DNA of 64,000 bases. Source: 40-80 sp040394775 (GTDB taxonomy: Bacteria; Bacteroidota; Bacteroidia; Flavobacteriales_D; Crocinitomicaceae). The notes below the pieces were generated by a model, which was not told where the DNA came from, made no database searches, and saw only the letters and a list, made by a program, of their open reading frames with translations. Shown piece after piece: positions 9,101-17,366 of the stretch. Every line of letters begins with the position of its first letter. Within the stretch, counting starts at the first letter, position 1. The stretch lies in the NCBI GenBank assembly GCA_040394775.1, contig JBEBRN010000003.1, positions 1 to 64,000 of the forward strand. Direction: 5' to 3'. Both the position numbers and the translations under genes were made by a program.

Positions 9101-9118
9101 GTGTAACTAATTATAGTG

Positions 9119-9148
9119 AAAAACGCCTCTATATTAAGAGGCGTTTTT
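9119..9148 (+). terminator. intrinsic terminator after adhesin copy 1
   Basis: Perfect 12-bp stem AAAAACGCCTCT / AGAGGCGTTTTT with a 6-base loop ATATTA, ending in a T-run, 18 bases after the stop codon. The A-rich left arm also allows termination on the other strand. Confidence 0.93.
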
Positions 9149-9212
9149 GTTTTGTATATAATTTTTTATGCATATTAAAATGCACCTTTCTATATTGGAA
9201 GAGGTATAAAAG

Positions 9213-10001
9213 CTATTTTGATAAGATGATTCCTTTTTCTAAAACCCAATTTTTAATTAATACAGCTACTTCTTCAGGTTGCTCTAAATGAGGTTGATGA
9301 TGAATGTTTGGAATGAGAAAGGTAAGAGCGTTTGGAACTTGCTCTTTAATTAATGCTAATTGTTTTTTTGTCCCATATTCATCTTTTTCTCCTTGCAAGA
9401 TAAGAGATGGAATTGTCTGATGAATTTTATCACAGATATTCCACTGCTGATATTCTTCACTTAACCATGTTTCAGACCACGCTTTGAAAATAGTATCTGT
9501 TTTATCACCGTGATATTTCTGTAATCCATCTAGTTTTCCTTCTTGGTACGCTTTTATCGCCGGATAGATTCCATTTATAGTTTCCTCTTCAACAACGACG
9601 TGTGCAGCCATAGTAACGACGCCCACGACATTTTGTGAAAACTTTGAGGCATACATCAACGCAACACTACCTCCATCGCTATGGCCAACGAGAATAATTT
9701 TTGAATTTGGAAGTAGCTTTTGGATGATTGGAGGCATTTCTTCGACAGCATATTCTTCTAGGTAATGACTATCTCTCTTTTTTGTTAGAGGGGAGGAAGA
9801 TCCATATCCTTGACGCTCATAAACCAATCCTTTTACGCCTAGAGAATCACATAGGAATTGTGGAAAACGTTTCCATTGTAAGATAGAACCTAATGCTTCG
9901 TGAAGAAATACGAGAGTGACTTCTTCTTTTAATATGTTGGGTTCAATCCATTGGTAGGCAATGTCAACGTTATTGTCTAATTGAAGAAAATATTTTTCCA
10001 T
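9213..10001 (-). CDS. alpha/beta-fold hydrolase
   Basis: Cytoplasmic alpha/beta hydrolase of 262 residues. The oxyanion region is HEALGS (34-39), the nucleophile elbow is G106-H-S108-D-G110, a probable acid lies in GEKDEYG and the catalytic His in the NIHHQPH stretch near the C-terminus. No signal peptide. It stands alone, convergent with the upstream adhesin gene and 63 bases downstream of efp, separated from efp by a terminator. Substrate cannot be told from sequence; ester or lactone hydrolysis is typical. Confidence 0.85.
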   Translation of the reverse strand: MEKYFLQLDNNVDIAYQWIEPNILKEEVTLVFLHEALGSILQWKRFPQFLCDSLGVKGLVYERQGYGSSSPLTKKRDSHYLEEYAVEEMPPIIQKLLPNSKIILVGHSDGGSVALMYASKFSQNVVGVVTMAAHVVVEEETINGIYPAIKAYQEGKLDGLQKYHGDKTDTIFKAWSETWLSEEYQQWNICDKIHQTIPSLILQGEKDEYGTKKQLALIKEQVPNALTFLIPNIHHQPHLEQPEEVAVLIKNWVLEKGIILSK

Positions 10002-10024
10002 GACATTGATTTATTTCACAAAAA

Positions 10025-10048
10025 AAATCCTGACAAACGCCAGGATTT
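10025..10048 (-). terminator. intrinsic terminator after efp
   Basis: Read on the minus strand: AAATCCTG, 8-base loop, CAGGATTT followed by a T-run (complement of the A-run at 10020-10027). It lies 17 bases after the efp stop and isolates efp from the hydrolase gene. Confidence 0.9.
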
Positions 10049-10064
10049 ATATCGGTTAATTCAT

Positions 10065-10631
10065 TTAATTTTTAACGCGTTCGATGTATGTATTCGTGCG
10101 TGTGTCTACTTTAATTGTTTCACCAGTATCGATGAACAATGGAACTCTAACCTCTGCTCCACAAGCTAATGTCGCAGGCTTCATCGTATTTGTTGCAGTA
10201 TCTCCTTTCACTCCTGGTTCTGTGTATGTAATTTCAGAAATAATGAATAATGGCATTTCAACGACCAATGGCATTTCCTCTTCTGCGTGAAAAAGGATAT
10301 TACAGGTCATTCCTTCAATTAGAAATTCTGGCTTTTCGATAAGTTTTGTAGGAATTGGAACTTGTTCAAACGACTCTTGATTCATGAAAACATAGTCGTT
10401 ACCATCATGGTATAAATACTGATACTCACGATTTTCGATTCGTACAATCTCAATTTTATGTCCAGCAGAGAATGTGTTGTCAATCATTCTACCCGTTTCA
10501 ATGACGCGCATTTTTGTGCGGACAAAAGCGGGACCTTTTCCTGGTTTCACGTGTTGAAATTCAACAATTTGACATAGTTTTCCGTTGTAGTTAATACATA
10601 GACCATTTTTAATATCTGCTGTTGTTGCCAT
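10065..10631 (-). CDS. efp: translation elongation factor P
   Basis: EF-P rescues ribosomes stalled at polyproline stretches by entering between P and E sites. I chose the ATG at 10631 (MATTADIKNG), giving the standard 188 residues; a longer frame starting at 10688 adds 19 residues that match no EF-P. The tip loop KPGKGPAFV carries lysine K32, equivalent to the modified Lys34 of E. coli. Domains II and III follow, with the C-terminal VPLFIDTGETIKVDTRTNTY signature. A -7 box TATCTTTA lies at 10656-10663, 24 bases upstream of the chosen start, which excludes the longer version. Terminator at 10025-10048. Confidence 0.97.
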   Translation of the reverse strand: MATTADIKNGLCINYNGKLCQIVEFQHVKPGKGPAFVRTKMRVIETGRMIDNTFSAGHKIEIVRIENREYQYLYHDGNDYVFMNQESFEQVPIPTKLIEKPEFLIEGMTCNILFHAEEEMPLVVEMPLFIISEITYTEPGVKGDTATNTMKPATLACGAEVRVPLFIDTGETIKVDTRTNTYIERVKN

Positions 10632-10655
10632 ACAGGATTTTTTTAATTTAGATTG

Positions 10656-10663
10656 TAAAGATA
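10656..10663 (-). promoter_or_regulatory. putative -7 element for efp
   Basis: Minus strand TATCTTTA, close to TAnnTTTG, 24 bases before the EF-P ATG at 10631; it lies inside the longer frame starting at 10688 and therefore supports the shorter start. Confidence 0.45.
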
Positions 10664-10703
10664 AAAAATTATAGTAATAGTGAGCCACTCGGTTTAGAGT
10701 TCT

Positions 10704-10711
10704 TATCTTCG
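10704..10711 (+). promoter_or_regulatory. putative -7 element for the FKBP operon
   Basis: TATCTTCG followed by CAAC, one mismatch from TAnnTTTG, 18 bases upstream of the first FKBP ATG. Divergent from the efp promoter 40 bases away. Confidence 0.4.
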
Positions 10712-10729
10712 CAACTTAAATTAATTAGT

Positions 10730-11329
10730 ATGGATTTTACGACAAAAGATGTTGCCTATTGTGTAGGGATGAGTATAGGAGAAAGTTTAAACGCTCAAGA
10801 GTTAGGAGGACTAGATGTTTCTGAACTTTCTGAAGGAGTGAAAGTTATCTTTGAGAAAACACAACCTAAATTTACTCCAGAACAGGCAGATGCAATAATT
10901 CAAGAGTATTTGAAGAACCTAAATGAAGAGCGATTTGTTGCTATTAAAGAAGAAGGTGCAACGTTTCTAGCTGAAAATGCAAAGCGTCCAGAGGTGAAAA
11001 CAACTGAATCAGGCTTGCAATATGAGGTGGTAGAAGAGGGAAGTGGAAAGAAACCAGCAGCAGCAGATACTGTAGAAGTACATTACCATGGAACCTTAAC
11101 TGATGGAACTGTTTTTGATAGTTCTGTTGAGAGAGGACAGCCGGCTAAATTTGGTGTTCATCAAGTGATTAAAGGATGGACAGAAGCGTTGCAACTGATG
11201 CCAGAAGGCGCAAAATATCGTTTATATATTCCAGAGGATTTAGCGTATGGAGCACATCCACATCCAGGAGGACCAATAAAACCATTCATGACGTTGATTT
11301 TTGATGTTGAACTAATAAAGGTACTTTAA
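10730..11329 (+). CDS. FKBP-type peptidyl-prolyl isomerase, FklB-like
   Basis: Proline cis-trans isomerase and chaperone of 199 residues with no signal peptide, so cytoplasmic. Residues 1-90 form the helical dimerisation domain of the FklB/FkpA group; residues about 95-199 are the FKBP domain. Active-site positions of FKBP12 are kept: Tyr in HYHG, Phe-Asp in VFDSS, Phe and Val-Ile in KFGVHQVIKGW, the Trp, Tyr in LAYG and Phe in LIFDVEL. Its stop TAA overlaps the ATG of the next FKBP gene by one base (TAATG), so the two are translationally coupled. Confidence 0.94.
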   Translation: MDFTTKDVAYCVGMSIGESLNAQELGGLDVSELSEGVKVIFEKTQPKFTPEQADAIIQEYLKNLNEERFVAIKEEGATFLAENAKRPEVKTTESGLQYEVVEEGSGKKPAAADTVEVHYHGTLTDGTVFDSSVERGQPAKFGVHQVIKGWTEALQLMPEGAKYRLYIPEDLAYGAHPHPGGPIKPFMTLIFDVELIKVL

Positions 11330-12246
11330 TGAGAAAGTTAATTTTACTACTTGTTGCGACAGTACTTGTTGCGGCTTGTAAAACGGATACCAAAAAAGAA
11401 GAGCAAACGATTAAGTTGGAAACTCAGAAAGATCGTTTATCTTTTGCTTTTGGTGCGGACAATGGTCATGCTATTGCAAATTCTGGAGATCCACATTACG
11501 AAAAGTATAATTTGGATAAAATTGCAGAAGGATTTGCTGTGGGAATGAAAGATGAAAAAGCTTTTGATGAAAATTGTCAGACCACATTACGAAGTTTATA
11601 CGGAGAAAATGGAGGTGACTTCAATGAGAAATTTGTAGATGAAGGATGTGAATGTTTAGGAAAACTGTCAGGAGTTATTTTTCAGAATAGTTGGAAGAAG
11701 AAAGGAGGGCTTGATTTCTTTGATGAGAAAATGGTTGTTTCTGGATTTCGCGCATCTCTTTCTAAAGCAGACACTGTTATTTCAAGACAAGACCAAATGG
11801 AGTTGATTCGTAACTTTATTGAAGATATGAACCAGAAAAATGGAGCTAAACTATTAGCAGAGGCAGCGAAGAAACCAAACACGATTAATGTGGATGGATT
11901 AATCGTCGAAACGATTGAAGAAGGAAAGGGAAAGTCTCCGATTGAAACGGATAAAGTACAAGCCAATTATATTTTGATGAATGCTGTTGGTGATACCATG
12001 GAGAATTCTTTCACGTATGAATTGCAAAGCGGTAAGCAAATTGATCCTTTCCAGTTAGATCAAGTTATTCCAGGCTGGAAAATAGGGATGCAAAAGATGA
12101 AAGAAGGAGGGAAGTATAAATTGTATATTCCATATAACTTAGCGTATGGAGAACAAGGAATTTTCAACCAACAAAGAAATGCGTATGATATTCAGCCGTA
12201 TGAGACTTTACAGTTTTACGTTGAATTGAATAAAGTGATTAAGTAA
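11329..12246 (+). CDS. FKBP-type peptidyl-prolyl isomerase lipoprotein
   Basis: 305-residue lipoprotein: a hydrophobic signal ends in the lipobox VAAC with C17 as the lipidated residue. A long alpha-helical N-terminal region like that of the preceding protein is followed by a C-terminal FKBP domain. The isomerase pocket is partly altered: the Tyr (NYI), the Phe/Val-Ile/Trp of DPFQLDQVIPGW and the LAYG Tyr remain, but the Phe-Asp pair of the VFDSS loop is Met-Glu here. It may be a periplasmic-facing or surface chaperone with low isomerase activity. It overlaps the first FKBP gene by one base and is followed by a strong terminator. Confidence 0.9.
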   Translation: MRKLILLLVATVLVAACKTDTKKEEQTIKLETQKDRLSFAFGADNGHAIANSGDPHYEKYNLDKIAEGFAVGMKDEKAFDENCQTTLRSLYGENGGDFNEKFVDEGCECLGKLSGVIFQNSWKKKGGLDFFDEKMVVSGFRASLSKADTVISRQDQMELIRNFIEDMNQKNGAKLLAEAAKKPNTINVDGLIVETIEEGKGKSPIETDKVQANYILMNAVGDTMENSFTYELQSGKQIDPFQLDQVIPGWKIGMQKMKEGGKYKLYIPYNLAYGEQGIFNQQRNAYDIQPYETLQFYVELNKVIK

Positions 12247-12272
12247 AAAATTTAATCTATTTTTATAGGTAC

Positions 12273-12308
12273 AAAAAAACCCGAGAGCTAAGCTTTCGGG
12301 TTTTTTTT
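12273..12308. terminator. bidirectional intrinsic terminator
   Basis: Stem AAAAAAACCCGAGAGC pairing with GCTTTCGGGTTTTTTT around a TAA loop (one G-T pair), flanked by A- and T-runs. It serves both the FKBP operon (ends 12246, plus) and ahcY (ends 12336, minus), which converge on it. Confidence 0.93.
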
Positions 12309-12335
12309 GTATTGATTAATATACCATTTCGGTGA

Positions 12336-13649
12336 TTAATATCTGTAGTGTTCTGCTTTGTAAGGACCTTCCACAGGAACATCAATATACTTCGCTTGCT
12401 CTTCTGTTAAAACTTCTAGTTCAACTCCAATTTTAGCTAAGTGTAAACGTGCTACTTTCTCATCTAAATGTTTAGGAAGCATATACACTTTGTTTTCGTA
12501 ATTATCTGAATTATTCCAAAGCTCCAATTGTGCTAACGTTTGGTTCGTGAATGAATTTGACATTACGAAAGAAGGGTGTCCTGTTGCACAACCTAAGTTT
12601 ACTAAACGTCCTTCTGCAAGAATAATCACTTCTTTACCGTTAACTGTATAAATATCAACTTGTGGCTTTACTTCTACTTTAGATGCACCAAAGTTCTTAT
12701 TTAACCAAGCCATATCGATTTCATTGTCAAAGTGTCCAATGTTACAAACGATTGTTTTATCTTTCATCTTCTCAAAGTGACGACCTTCGATGATACCTTT
12801 GTTTCCAGTAGTGGTAACAACGATATCAACATTGTGAACTACGTTATCTAATTTTCTAACTTCAAAACCATCCATCGCTGCTTGTAATGCGCAGATAGGA
12901 TCGATTTCTGTTACAATCACTCGTGCTCCAGCACCTTTCAATGAAGCAGCAGAACCTTTACCAACGTCTCCGTAACCACAAACAACGGCTACTTTACCAG
13001 CCATCATAACGTCTGTTGCACGACGGATAGAGTCTACTAATGATTCTTTACACCCGTATTTGTTATCGAATTTAGATTTTGTTACGGAGTCATTTACGTT
13101 AATAGCAGGCATCACCAATGTTCCGTTTTTCATACGTTCGTACAAACGGTGAACACCCGTTGTTGTTTCTTCTGACAATCCTTTAATGTCTTTTGCTAAT
13201 TCAGGAAAACGGTCAAAAACCATATTTGTCAAGTCACCACCATCATCTAATATCATGTTCAATGCTTTCCCTCCTTCAAATGCAAAAAGAGTTTGCTCAA
13301 TACACCAATCAAATTCTTCTTCGGTCATACCTTTCCAAGCATAAACTGGAATTCCTGCTGCTGCAATAGCTGCTGCTGCGTGATCTTGTGTTGAAAAGAT
13401 ATTACAAGAAGACCAAGTAACCTCTGCTCCTAGTTCCACTAATGTTTCAATTAAAACGGCAGTTTGAATAGTCATGTGTAGACATCCTGCAATTCTAGCT
13501 CCTTTTAATGGTTTTGAAGCACCATATTCAGAACGCAAGGCCATTAGTCCTGGCATTTCAGCTTCAGCTAATTTAATCTCGATTCTTCCGTAATCAGCTA
13601 AACTGATGTCCTTAACTTTATAAGCTAGTTTTTCTGTCGTATTACTCAT
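12336..13649 (-). CDS. ahcY: adenosylhomocysteinase (SAH hydrolase)
   Basis: NAD-dependent cleavage of S-adenosylhomocysteine to homocysteine and adenosine, removing the product inhibitor of methyltransferases. 437 residues, normal for the bacterial form. Recognisable parts: the substrate region LHMTIQTAVLIETL near the start, the NAD-binding loop GYGDVGKGSA, EIDPICALQAAMDG, CNIGHFDNEID and the C-terminal helix ending in GPYKAEHYRY, which supplies the NAD-contacting Lys and Tyr of the neighbouring subunit. Monocistronic: promoter box at 13677-13684 and a bidirectional terminator downstream. Confidence 0.98.
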   Translation of the reverse strand: MSNTTEKLAYKVKDISLADYGRIEIKLAEAEMPGLMALRSEYGASKPLKGARIAGCLHMTIQTAVLIETLVELGAEVTWSSCNIFSTQDHAAAAIAAAGIPVYAWKGMTEEEFDWCIEQTLFAFEGGKALNMILDDGGDLTNMVFDRFPELAKDIKGLSEETTTGVHRLYERMKNGTLVMPAINVNDSVTKSKFDNKYGCKESLVDSIRRATDVMMAGKVAVVCGYGDVGKGSAASLKGAGARVIVTEIDPICALQAAMDGFEVRKLDNVVHNVDIVVTTTGNKGIIEGRHFEKMKDKTIVCNIGHFDNEIDMAWLNKNFGASKVEVKPQVDIYTVNGKEVIILAEGRLVNLGCATGHPSFVMSNSFTNQTLAQLELWNNSDNYENKVYMLPKHLDEKVARLHLAKIGVELEVLTEEQAKYIDVPVEGPYKAEHYRY

Positions 13650-13676
13650 TTTATTTTTATTTCAAATTATGATTTA

Positions 13677-13684
13677 CAAATTTA
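13677..13684 (-). promoter_or_regulatory. putative -7 element for ahcY
   Basis: Minus strand TAAATTTG, exact fit to TAnnTTTG, 27 bases before the ATG. Confidence 0.45.
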
Positions 13685-13714
13685 CTAAGTTTCACTCGGA
13701 TAAAAAAATGTTTT

Positions 13715-14164
13715 TTAGAGGAGAAACGTCATTATATATACAATTAGTGCGGTAATGGCAGTATAAAACAATCCAACGATGGTAATATATCCCAAATTTC
13801 GGTGCATGTTTGAGAAACTTCCTGGTAAATGATGCTTTTGTTTAAACTTGATGCTTGATAGAAGAATAGTAATTGCCCAAATAATATACGTCAATACTGC
13901 TCCAATAATGTGGGCAGTCAGAATGTATTTAAAAATGTCAGTTCCATAATAGCTGCTATGTTTAATAAGGCTCCCAGAACCACCAGAAGCACGAATTTGC
14001 ATTTCAAGAACAACCACAGCAGTCATACACGTCCAAAATAGTATTTTCTGAAGTCTTTGGTGCTTTTTAATTTCTCCTTTTAAGATGAACGTCACTGCAT
14101 AAACAGCAACAAATGGAGATAAAAGTGTGACGGCTAAAATGGCAGTATTTAAAAGTAAATGCAT
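13715..14164 (-). CDS. DUF420-family membrane protein
   Basis: 149-residue integral membrane protein with four hydrophobic segments (about residues 3-27, 39-57, 79-103 and 122-147). A KKHQRLQK stretch after the first helix, the TAHIIGAV helix and a MHRNLGY segment carry histidines typical of DUF420/YozB proteins, which are often found beside cytochrome oxidase assembly genes; their function is unknown. It lies downstream of arsC on the same strand but 127 bases away, so membership in the ars operon is doubtful. Confidence 0.75.
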   Translation of the reverse strand: MHLLLNTAILAVTLLSPFVAVYAVTFILKGEIKKHQRLQKILFWTCMTAVVVLEMQIRASGGSGSLIKHSSYYGTDIFKYILTAHIIGAVLTYIIWAITILLSSIKFKQKHHLPGSFSNMHRNLGYITIVGLFYTAITALIVYIMTFLL

Positions 14165-14291
14165 GGTGCTAATTTTTTAATTATTTACAAATACCATTTT
14201 ACAATGGAGTGTGTAGTCACAAAGATAGTGTTTTGGTTAAACAATGCAGTATGTATTATCTGTTGTTATTTGTCTTTTCCTATCAACTGAT

Positions 14292-14711
14292 TTATAAGTA
14301 TTCTGCTACAAACTGTTGGATATATTGGTTGATTTGATCTCTAACTTCGCTGAATGCTTTCTTCACTTCTTCATCACTTCCTACTACTTTTCCCGGATCG
14401 GGGAAATTATGATGAAATTTTTTCGCATTTGAAGTGATTATAGGACAACTTTCTAGTGCGTTATCACAGACAGTTATCACAAAGTCGAAATCAAGATGAT
14501 TATATTCTTCAATCGTGTTTGAGGTGTGATTTGAAATGTCAATTCCATCTTCTTGCATAGAAGCAATTGCTTTTGGGTTGACGCCTTTCGCGCGAATACC
14601 AGCGCTGTAAATAGCCGCTTTTTCGCCTGCATAAATTTTTAAATACCCATCTGCTATCTGACTTCGACAACTGTTTTCAGTGCACAACACTATTATTTTC
14701 TTCTTGGTCAT
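14292..14711 (-). CDS. arsC: arsenate reductase, thioredoxin-coupled (ArsC, LMW-PTP fold)
   Basis: Reduces arsenate to arsenite through a cysteine relay, regenerated by thioredoxin; cytoplasmic. 139 residues with the low-molecular-weight phosphatase P-loop C10-TENSC15-R16-S. The redox triad falls on exactly the numbers of the plasmid pI258 enzyme: C10, C82 and C89 (VCDNALESCP). The DP pair in FPDP is the general acid loop. It is third in arsR-arsM-arsC; 76 bases with a strong hairpin separate it from arsM, which could lower its expression. Confidence 0.95.
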   Translation of the reverse strand: MTKKKIIVLCTENSCRSQIADGYLKIYAGEKAAIYSAGIRAKGVNPKAIASMQEDGIDISNHTSNTIEEYNHLDFDFVITVCDNALESCPIITSNAKKFHHNFPDPGKVVGSDEEVKKAFSEVRDQINQYIQQFVAEYL

Positions 14712-14734
14712 ATTGGTGGAATAGGTGAATTCAA

Positions 14735-14764
14735 ATCAGCCCAAAAGATTCATTTTGGGCTGAT
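14735..14764 (-). other. intercistronic hairpin between arsM and arsC
   Basis: Perfect 12-bp stem ATCAGCCCAAAA / TTTTGGGCTGAT with loop GATTCA. On the minus strand it is followed by ATTTGAATTC rather than a clean T-run, so it is either a leaky terminator or an mRNA-stabilising hairpin that sets the arsM:arsC ratio. Confidence 0.75.
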
Positions 14765-14787
14765 GGTAGAATTTTTTATTTTAAGGC

Positions 14788-15621
14788 TTAGCAGCAACTT
14801 GGACCGCAACAGCTTTCTTCTTTTTCCCCATAAACGGTGATGCTGAAAATAACATTGTCAGTAGCATTGTATGCTTTGATTTCTTCCTCATTTAGATAGT
14901 TTGCAAGTATGTCGTTCGGAACGATAATCGGTTTTTCCTTTTGAAGCCTCAAATTTTTAAAACCTGCATCTTTTATGATTTGTAAATAATCTTCCTTTTG
15001 AATTGCACTTGCAACACAACCAGCGTACATTTCGGCCGCATCTTTAATTTTTTCGGGTAAATCCCCTGTAAGAACGATATCAGAAATACTAAAATGACCG
15101 CCTGTTTTCAAAATGCGATATACTTCACCAAAAGCTTTCGGTTTATCAGGAACAAGATTCATCACGCAATTACTTACTACCACATCTACAGTATTTGCAG
15201 TAATTGGAATTTTTTCGATGTCACCCTGTCTGAATTCGACATTGTTGTAGCCTAATTTTTCAACATTTGCTCTGGCTTTGTCAATCATAGCTTCAGTAAA
15301 ATCGATACCAATTACTTTTCCTGATTCACCCGTTTCGTGTCTTGCGACAAAGCAGTCATTTCCGGCGCCACTTCCTAAATCAACAACCGTGTCACCTGCT
15401 TTTATTTTAGCAAATTCAGTTGGTAAACCACATCCTAATTTCAAATCTGCATCGGGAGCGTAACCACTCAAATGATCGTATTCATCACTCATAATGTTAT
15501 ACACTTCCTGGCTAGAACCGCCACTTCCACAACAAGAAGAAGCATTGGTATCTTGGTCTTGCAAAGCTATTTCACTATACTTTTGCTTCACCATTTCTTT
15601 AATCTTTTCGTTCGTATCCAT
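14788..15621 (-). CDS. arsM: arsenite S-adenosylmethionine methyltransferase
   Basis: Methylates As(III) to mono-, di- and volatile trimethyl arsenic with SAM; cytoplasmic. 277 residues. The SAM motif is DLGSGAGNDC (81-90). The three core arsenic-binding cysteines are C64 (GCGLP), C152 (NCVMN) and C202 (YAGC), matching the positions essential in characterised ArsM. Extra cysteine pairs occur at residues 30-31 (SSCCGSG) and at the C-terminal tail (CCGPSCC), possibly loading sites. It follows arsR by 15 bases in one operon. With no ArsB or Acr3 pump present, methylation appears to be the detoxification exit here. Confidence 0.95.
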   Translation of the reverse strand: MDTNEKIKEMVKQKYSEIALQDQDTNASSCCGSGGSSQEVYNIMSDEYDHLSGYAPDADLKLGCGLPTEFAKIKAGDTVVDLGSGAGNDCFVARHETGESGKVIGIDFTEAMIDKARANVEKLGYNNVEFRQGDIEKIPITANTVDVVVSNCVMNLVPDKPKAFGEVYRILKTGGHFSISDIVLTGDLPEKIKDAAEMYAGCVASAIQKEDYLQIIKDAGFKNLRLQKEKPIIVPNDILANYLNEEEIKAYNATDNVIFSITVYGEKEESCCGPSCC

Positions 15622-15636
15622 ATTTCTATATTTTAA

Positions 15637-15957
15637 TTAACAGCAACTATTTTTCTCTATTATCTTTGTCGTAATATGTTTCATGTAGTTATTGAATTTC
15701 TCCAATGTAGCTTCATTGATACAATAACAAATGGCGTTTCCCTCAATACTTCCTTTGATTAATCCGGCATTTTTTAGTTCCTTCAGATGTTGAGAAACGG
15801 TCGGTTGTGCCAATGGTAATTCATTGACAATATCACCGCAGATACACGCATTCACACTGGCTAAATAATCCATAATAGCAATTCTTGCTGGATGACCTAA
15901 GGCTTTTGCGAGTGTAGCAATATCCAATTGCTCTTGGGAATAATATTTCTTTTTCAT
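15637..15957 (-). CDS. arsR: ArsR-family metalloid-responsive repressor
   Basis: Winged-helix dimeric repressor that leaves the promoter on binding As(III). 106 residues from the ATG at 15957; an ATG at 15966 is also possible, and an upstream TTG at 15981 is unlikely because it lies inside the palindrome and -7 box. LAKALGHPARIAIMDYL is the typical first helix region, the recognition helix is QPTVSQHLKEL, and a Cys pair in ACICGD plus a terminal CC are likely metalloid ligands. First gene of arsR-arsM-arsC, so it is autoregulated. Confidence 0.92.
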   Translation of the reverse strand: MKKKYYSQEQLDIATLAKALGHPARIAIMDYLASVNACICGDIVNELPLAQPTVSQHLKELKNAGLIKGSIEGNAICYCINEATLEKFNNYMKHITTKIIEKNSCC

Positions 15958-15973
15958 GTAAATCATATTGCTA

Positions 15974-15986
15974 TATTGCAATAGTA
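15974..15986 (-). promoter_or_regulatory. ars operator overlapping -7 element
   Basis: A 10-bp palindrome TATTGCAATA (15974-15983) overlaps the minus-strand box TACTATTG (15979-15986), one mismatch from TAnnTTTG. A second GCAATAT half-site follows directly (AGCAATAT). This is the expected layout for ArsR repression of arsRMC. Binding is inferred. Confidence 0.5.
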
Positions 15987-16067
15987 CGATAAAGAAATTA
16001 ATTAATGATTGGTTAGAAATGATTAATTGTTAATGGATGGTTACAAATTAATGATGGTGAGTGTGAA

Positions 16068-17180
16068 TTACTTCCATTTTTGGATCCATTCTTTTTCCTC
16101 GGAAGTTAAGTTCTCTACAACGGGAAGATAAGATGGGTCGGGCATGTACCAATCTAGATTTTCAAAATAGTTCTTTAAATCAGTACTTTGGAATATGTAT
16201 CCTCGACGAGCAAAAGGGAGGTTTTTCAGCACTTTTTTTTGCAAAGTACTTAATATTAATCCTTCTTGTATTTCAAAATCGATGTATGAAAGCGGTTGAT
16301 AATTGGAAAAAGGGAGATATCCGACTTCATTTCCGTCGAAATAAGGATAATAGTTAAGTGTATAAATAGCTATTTCACCTGCTGGTTTAAAGTTCATTTT
16401 TTTAAATGTAACAGTTCCTGTCCGTATGTGGAATTTGACACCATCGTTTGGTGTTAGAGAACCTTCTTCCCCAATGATGTTTTCGGCTTTTCCGACACCG
16501 TCAATTGTCCACTCATCGATGTTATTAAAAAAGCTTTTGTCGATGGTAAATGTTTCAAATTCGCCCATGTCTAGAATTAGGGTGAAGTCATCAATTTGAT
16601 TATTTCCCCATCGATTGGCAGCGGTCAAAATATAATTAAAGTAATAATTGACATCGATACCGCCCGACACATCGTACGTGTAGGTATGTTGAATAATATT
16701 TAACCCTTTTTTAAATGTTGCTTCAAAATGATAGACATAATAGAAATCAATATCGTTTCCTTCTGTGCTACCATCGAAAGTATTCAAATTAAGCGATTTA
16801 ACTTTTCCACTTTGGGCGTATAAACTATCGTCAACATAAGCTACTTTATACGGAAGTGTTGCATTATTTAGTATCACCGTAAAGTCGCGCATATAAGGAT
16901 GTTTTCCATTTATTGGTGCGCCGTCGACATCTCCAGAAGGAGCGAATGCTTCAAAGCCGACGGTTATTTTCTTTGCTTCTTTTGGATTGTAGAACTCATA
17001 ATAAACAGTGACTTCTATTTGCTTGTTATTTACTTTTTTAATGGTGAGTATTTCTTTTTTCACAGAAATATCCGTTTCAAAGATGGGAATTAGTTGGTTT
17101 CCACTTGCAAAGTAGGAGCCATCGTTTGCCATAAGAAGATGGGAGAATAAGAAAGCTAATAAATAAGTAGTGTATTTCAT
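16068..17180 (-). CDS. exported protein with DUF4424-like N-terminus and YARHG domain
   Basis: I use the ATG at 17180, which gives a clean signal peptide (MKYTTYLLAFLFSHLLMA); an upstream ATG at 17216 adds 12 charged residues before it. The mature protein (about 350 residues) begins ANDGSYFASGNQL and runs into beta-rich segments that resemble DUF4424 exported proteins. The last 60 residues (LSTLQKKVLKNLPFARRGYIF, then a YF and WYMPDP) fit the YARHG domain, a short extracytoplasmic domain of unknown role, with FARRG in place of YARHG. Monocistronic. Function unknown; periplasmic or outer-membrane-facing location is inferred. Confidence 0.8.
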   Translation of the reverse strand: MKYTTYLLAFLFSHLLMANDGSYFASGNQLIPIFETDISVKKEILTIKKVNNKQIEVTVYYEFYNPKEAKKITVGFEAFAPSGDVDGAPINGKHPYMRDFTVILNNATLPYKVAYVDDSLYAQSGKVKSLNLNTFDGSTEGNDIDFYYVYHFEATFKKGLNIIQHTYTYDVSGGIDVNYYFNYILTAANRWGNNQIDDFTLILDMGEFETFTIDKSFFNNIDEWTIDGVGKAENIIGEEGSLTPNDGVKFHIRTGTVTFKKMNFKPAGEIAIYTLNYYPYFDGNEVGYLPFSNYQPLSYIDFEIQEGLILSTLQKKVLKNLPFARRGYIFQSTDLKNYFENLDWYMPDPSYLPVVENLTSEEKEWIQKWK

Positions 17181-17366
17181 TTTGGTATTTTTTAAATCAA
17201 ACATAAAAGTCTTCACTTCCGCTTTTTAGAATGTATATAAACATCCTTTCAAAGAAGTAGGTCGTTTCAAATATAGCTAAAATAGTGTATGAATAAGCGT
17301 TTAAATAAAATTAAACTAACTGATTAAAAGAAAGTTATGTGACTCTGAATTAGTTGTTGATTTTTT

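Noticed and set aside
10632..10688. 57-base N-terminal extension of EF-P
   Set aside because: The extra 19 residues match no EF-P, and a -7 box lies within them; MATTADIKNG is the normal start.
15958..15981. TTG start for arsR
   Set aside because: It lies in the palindrome and -7 box; ATG codons at 15957 and 15966 fit the family N-terminus better.
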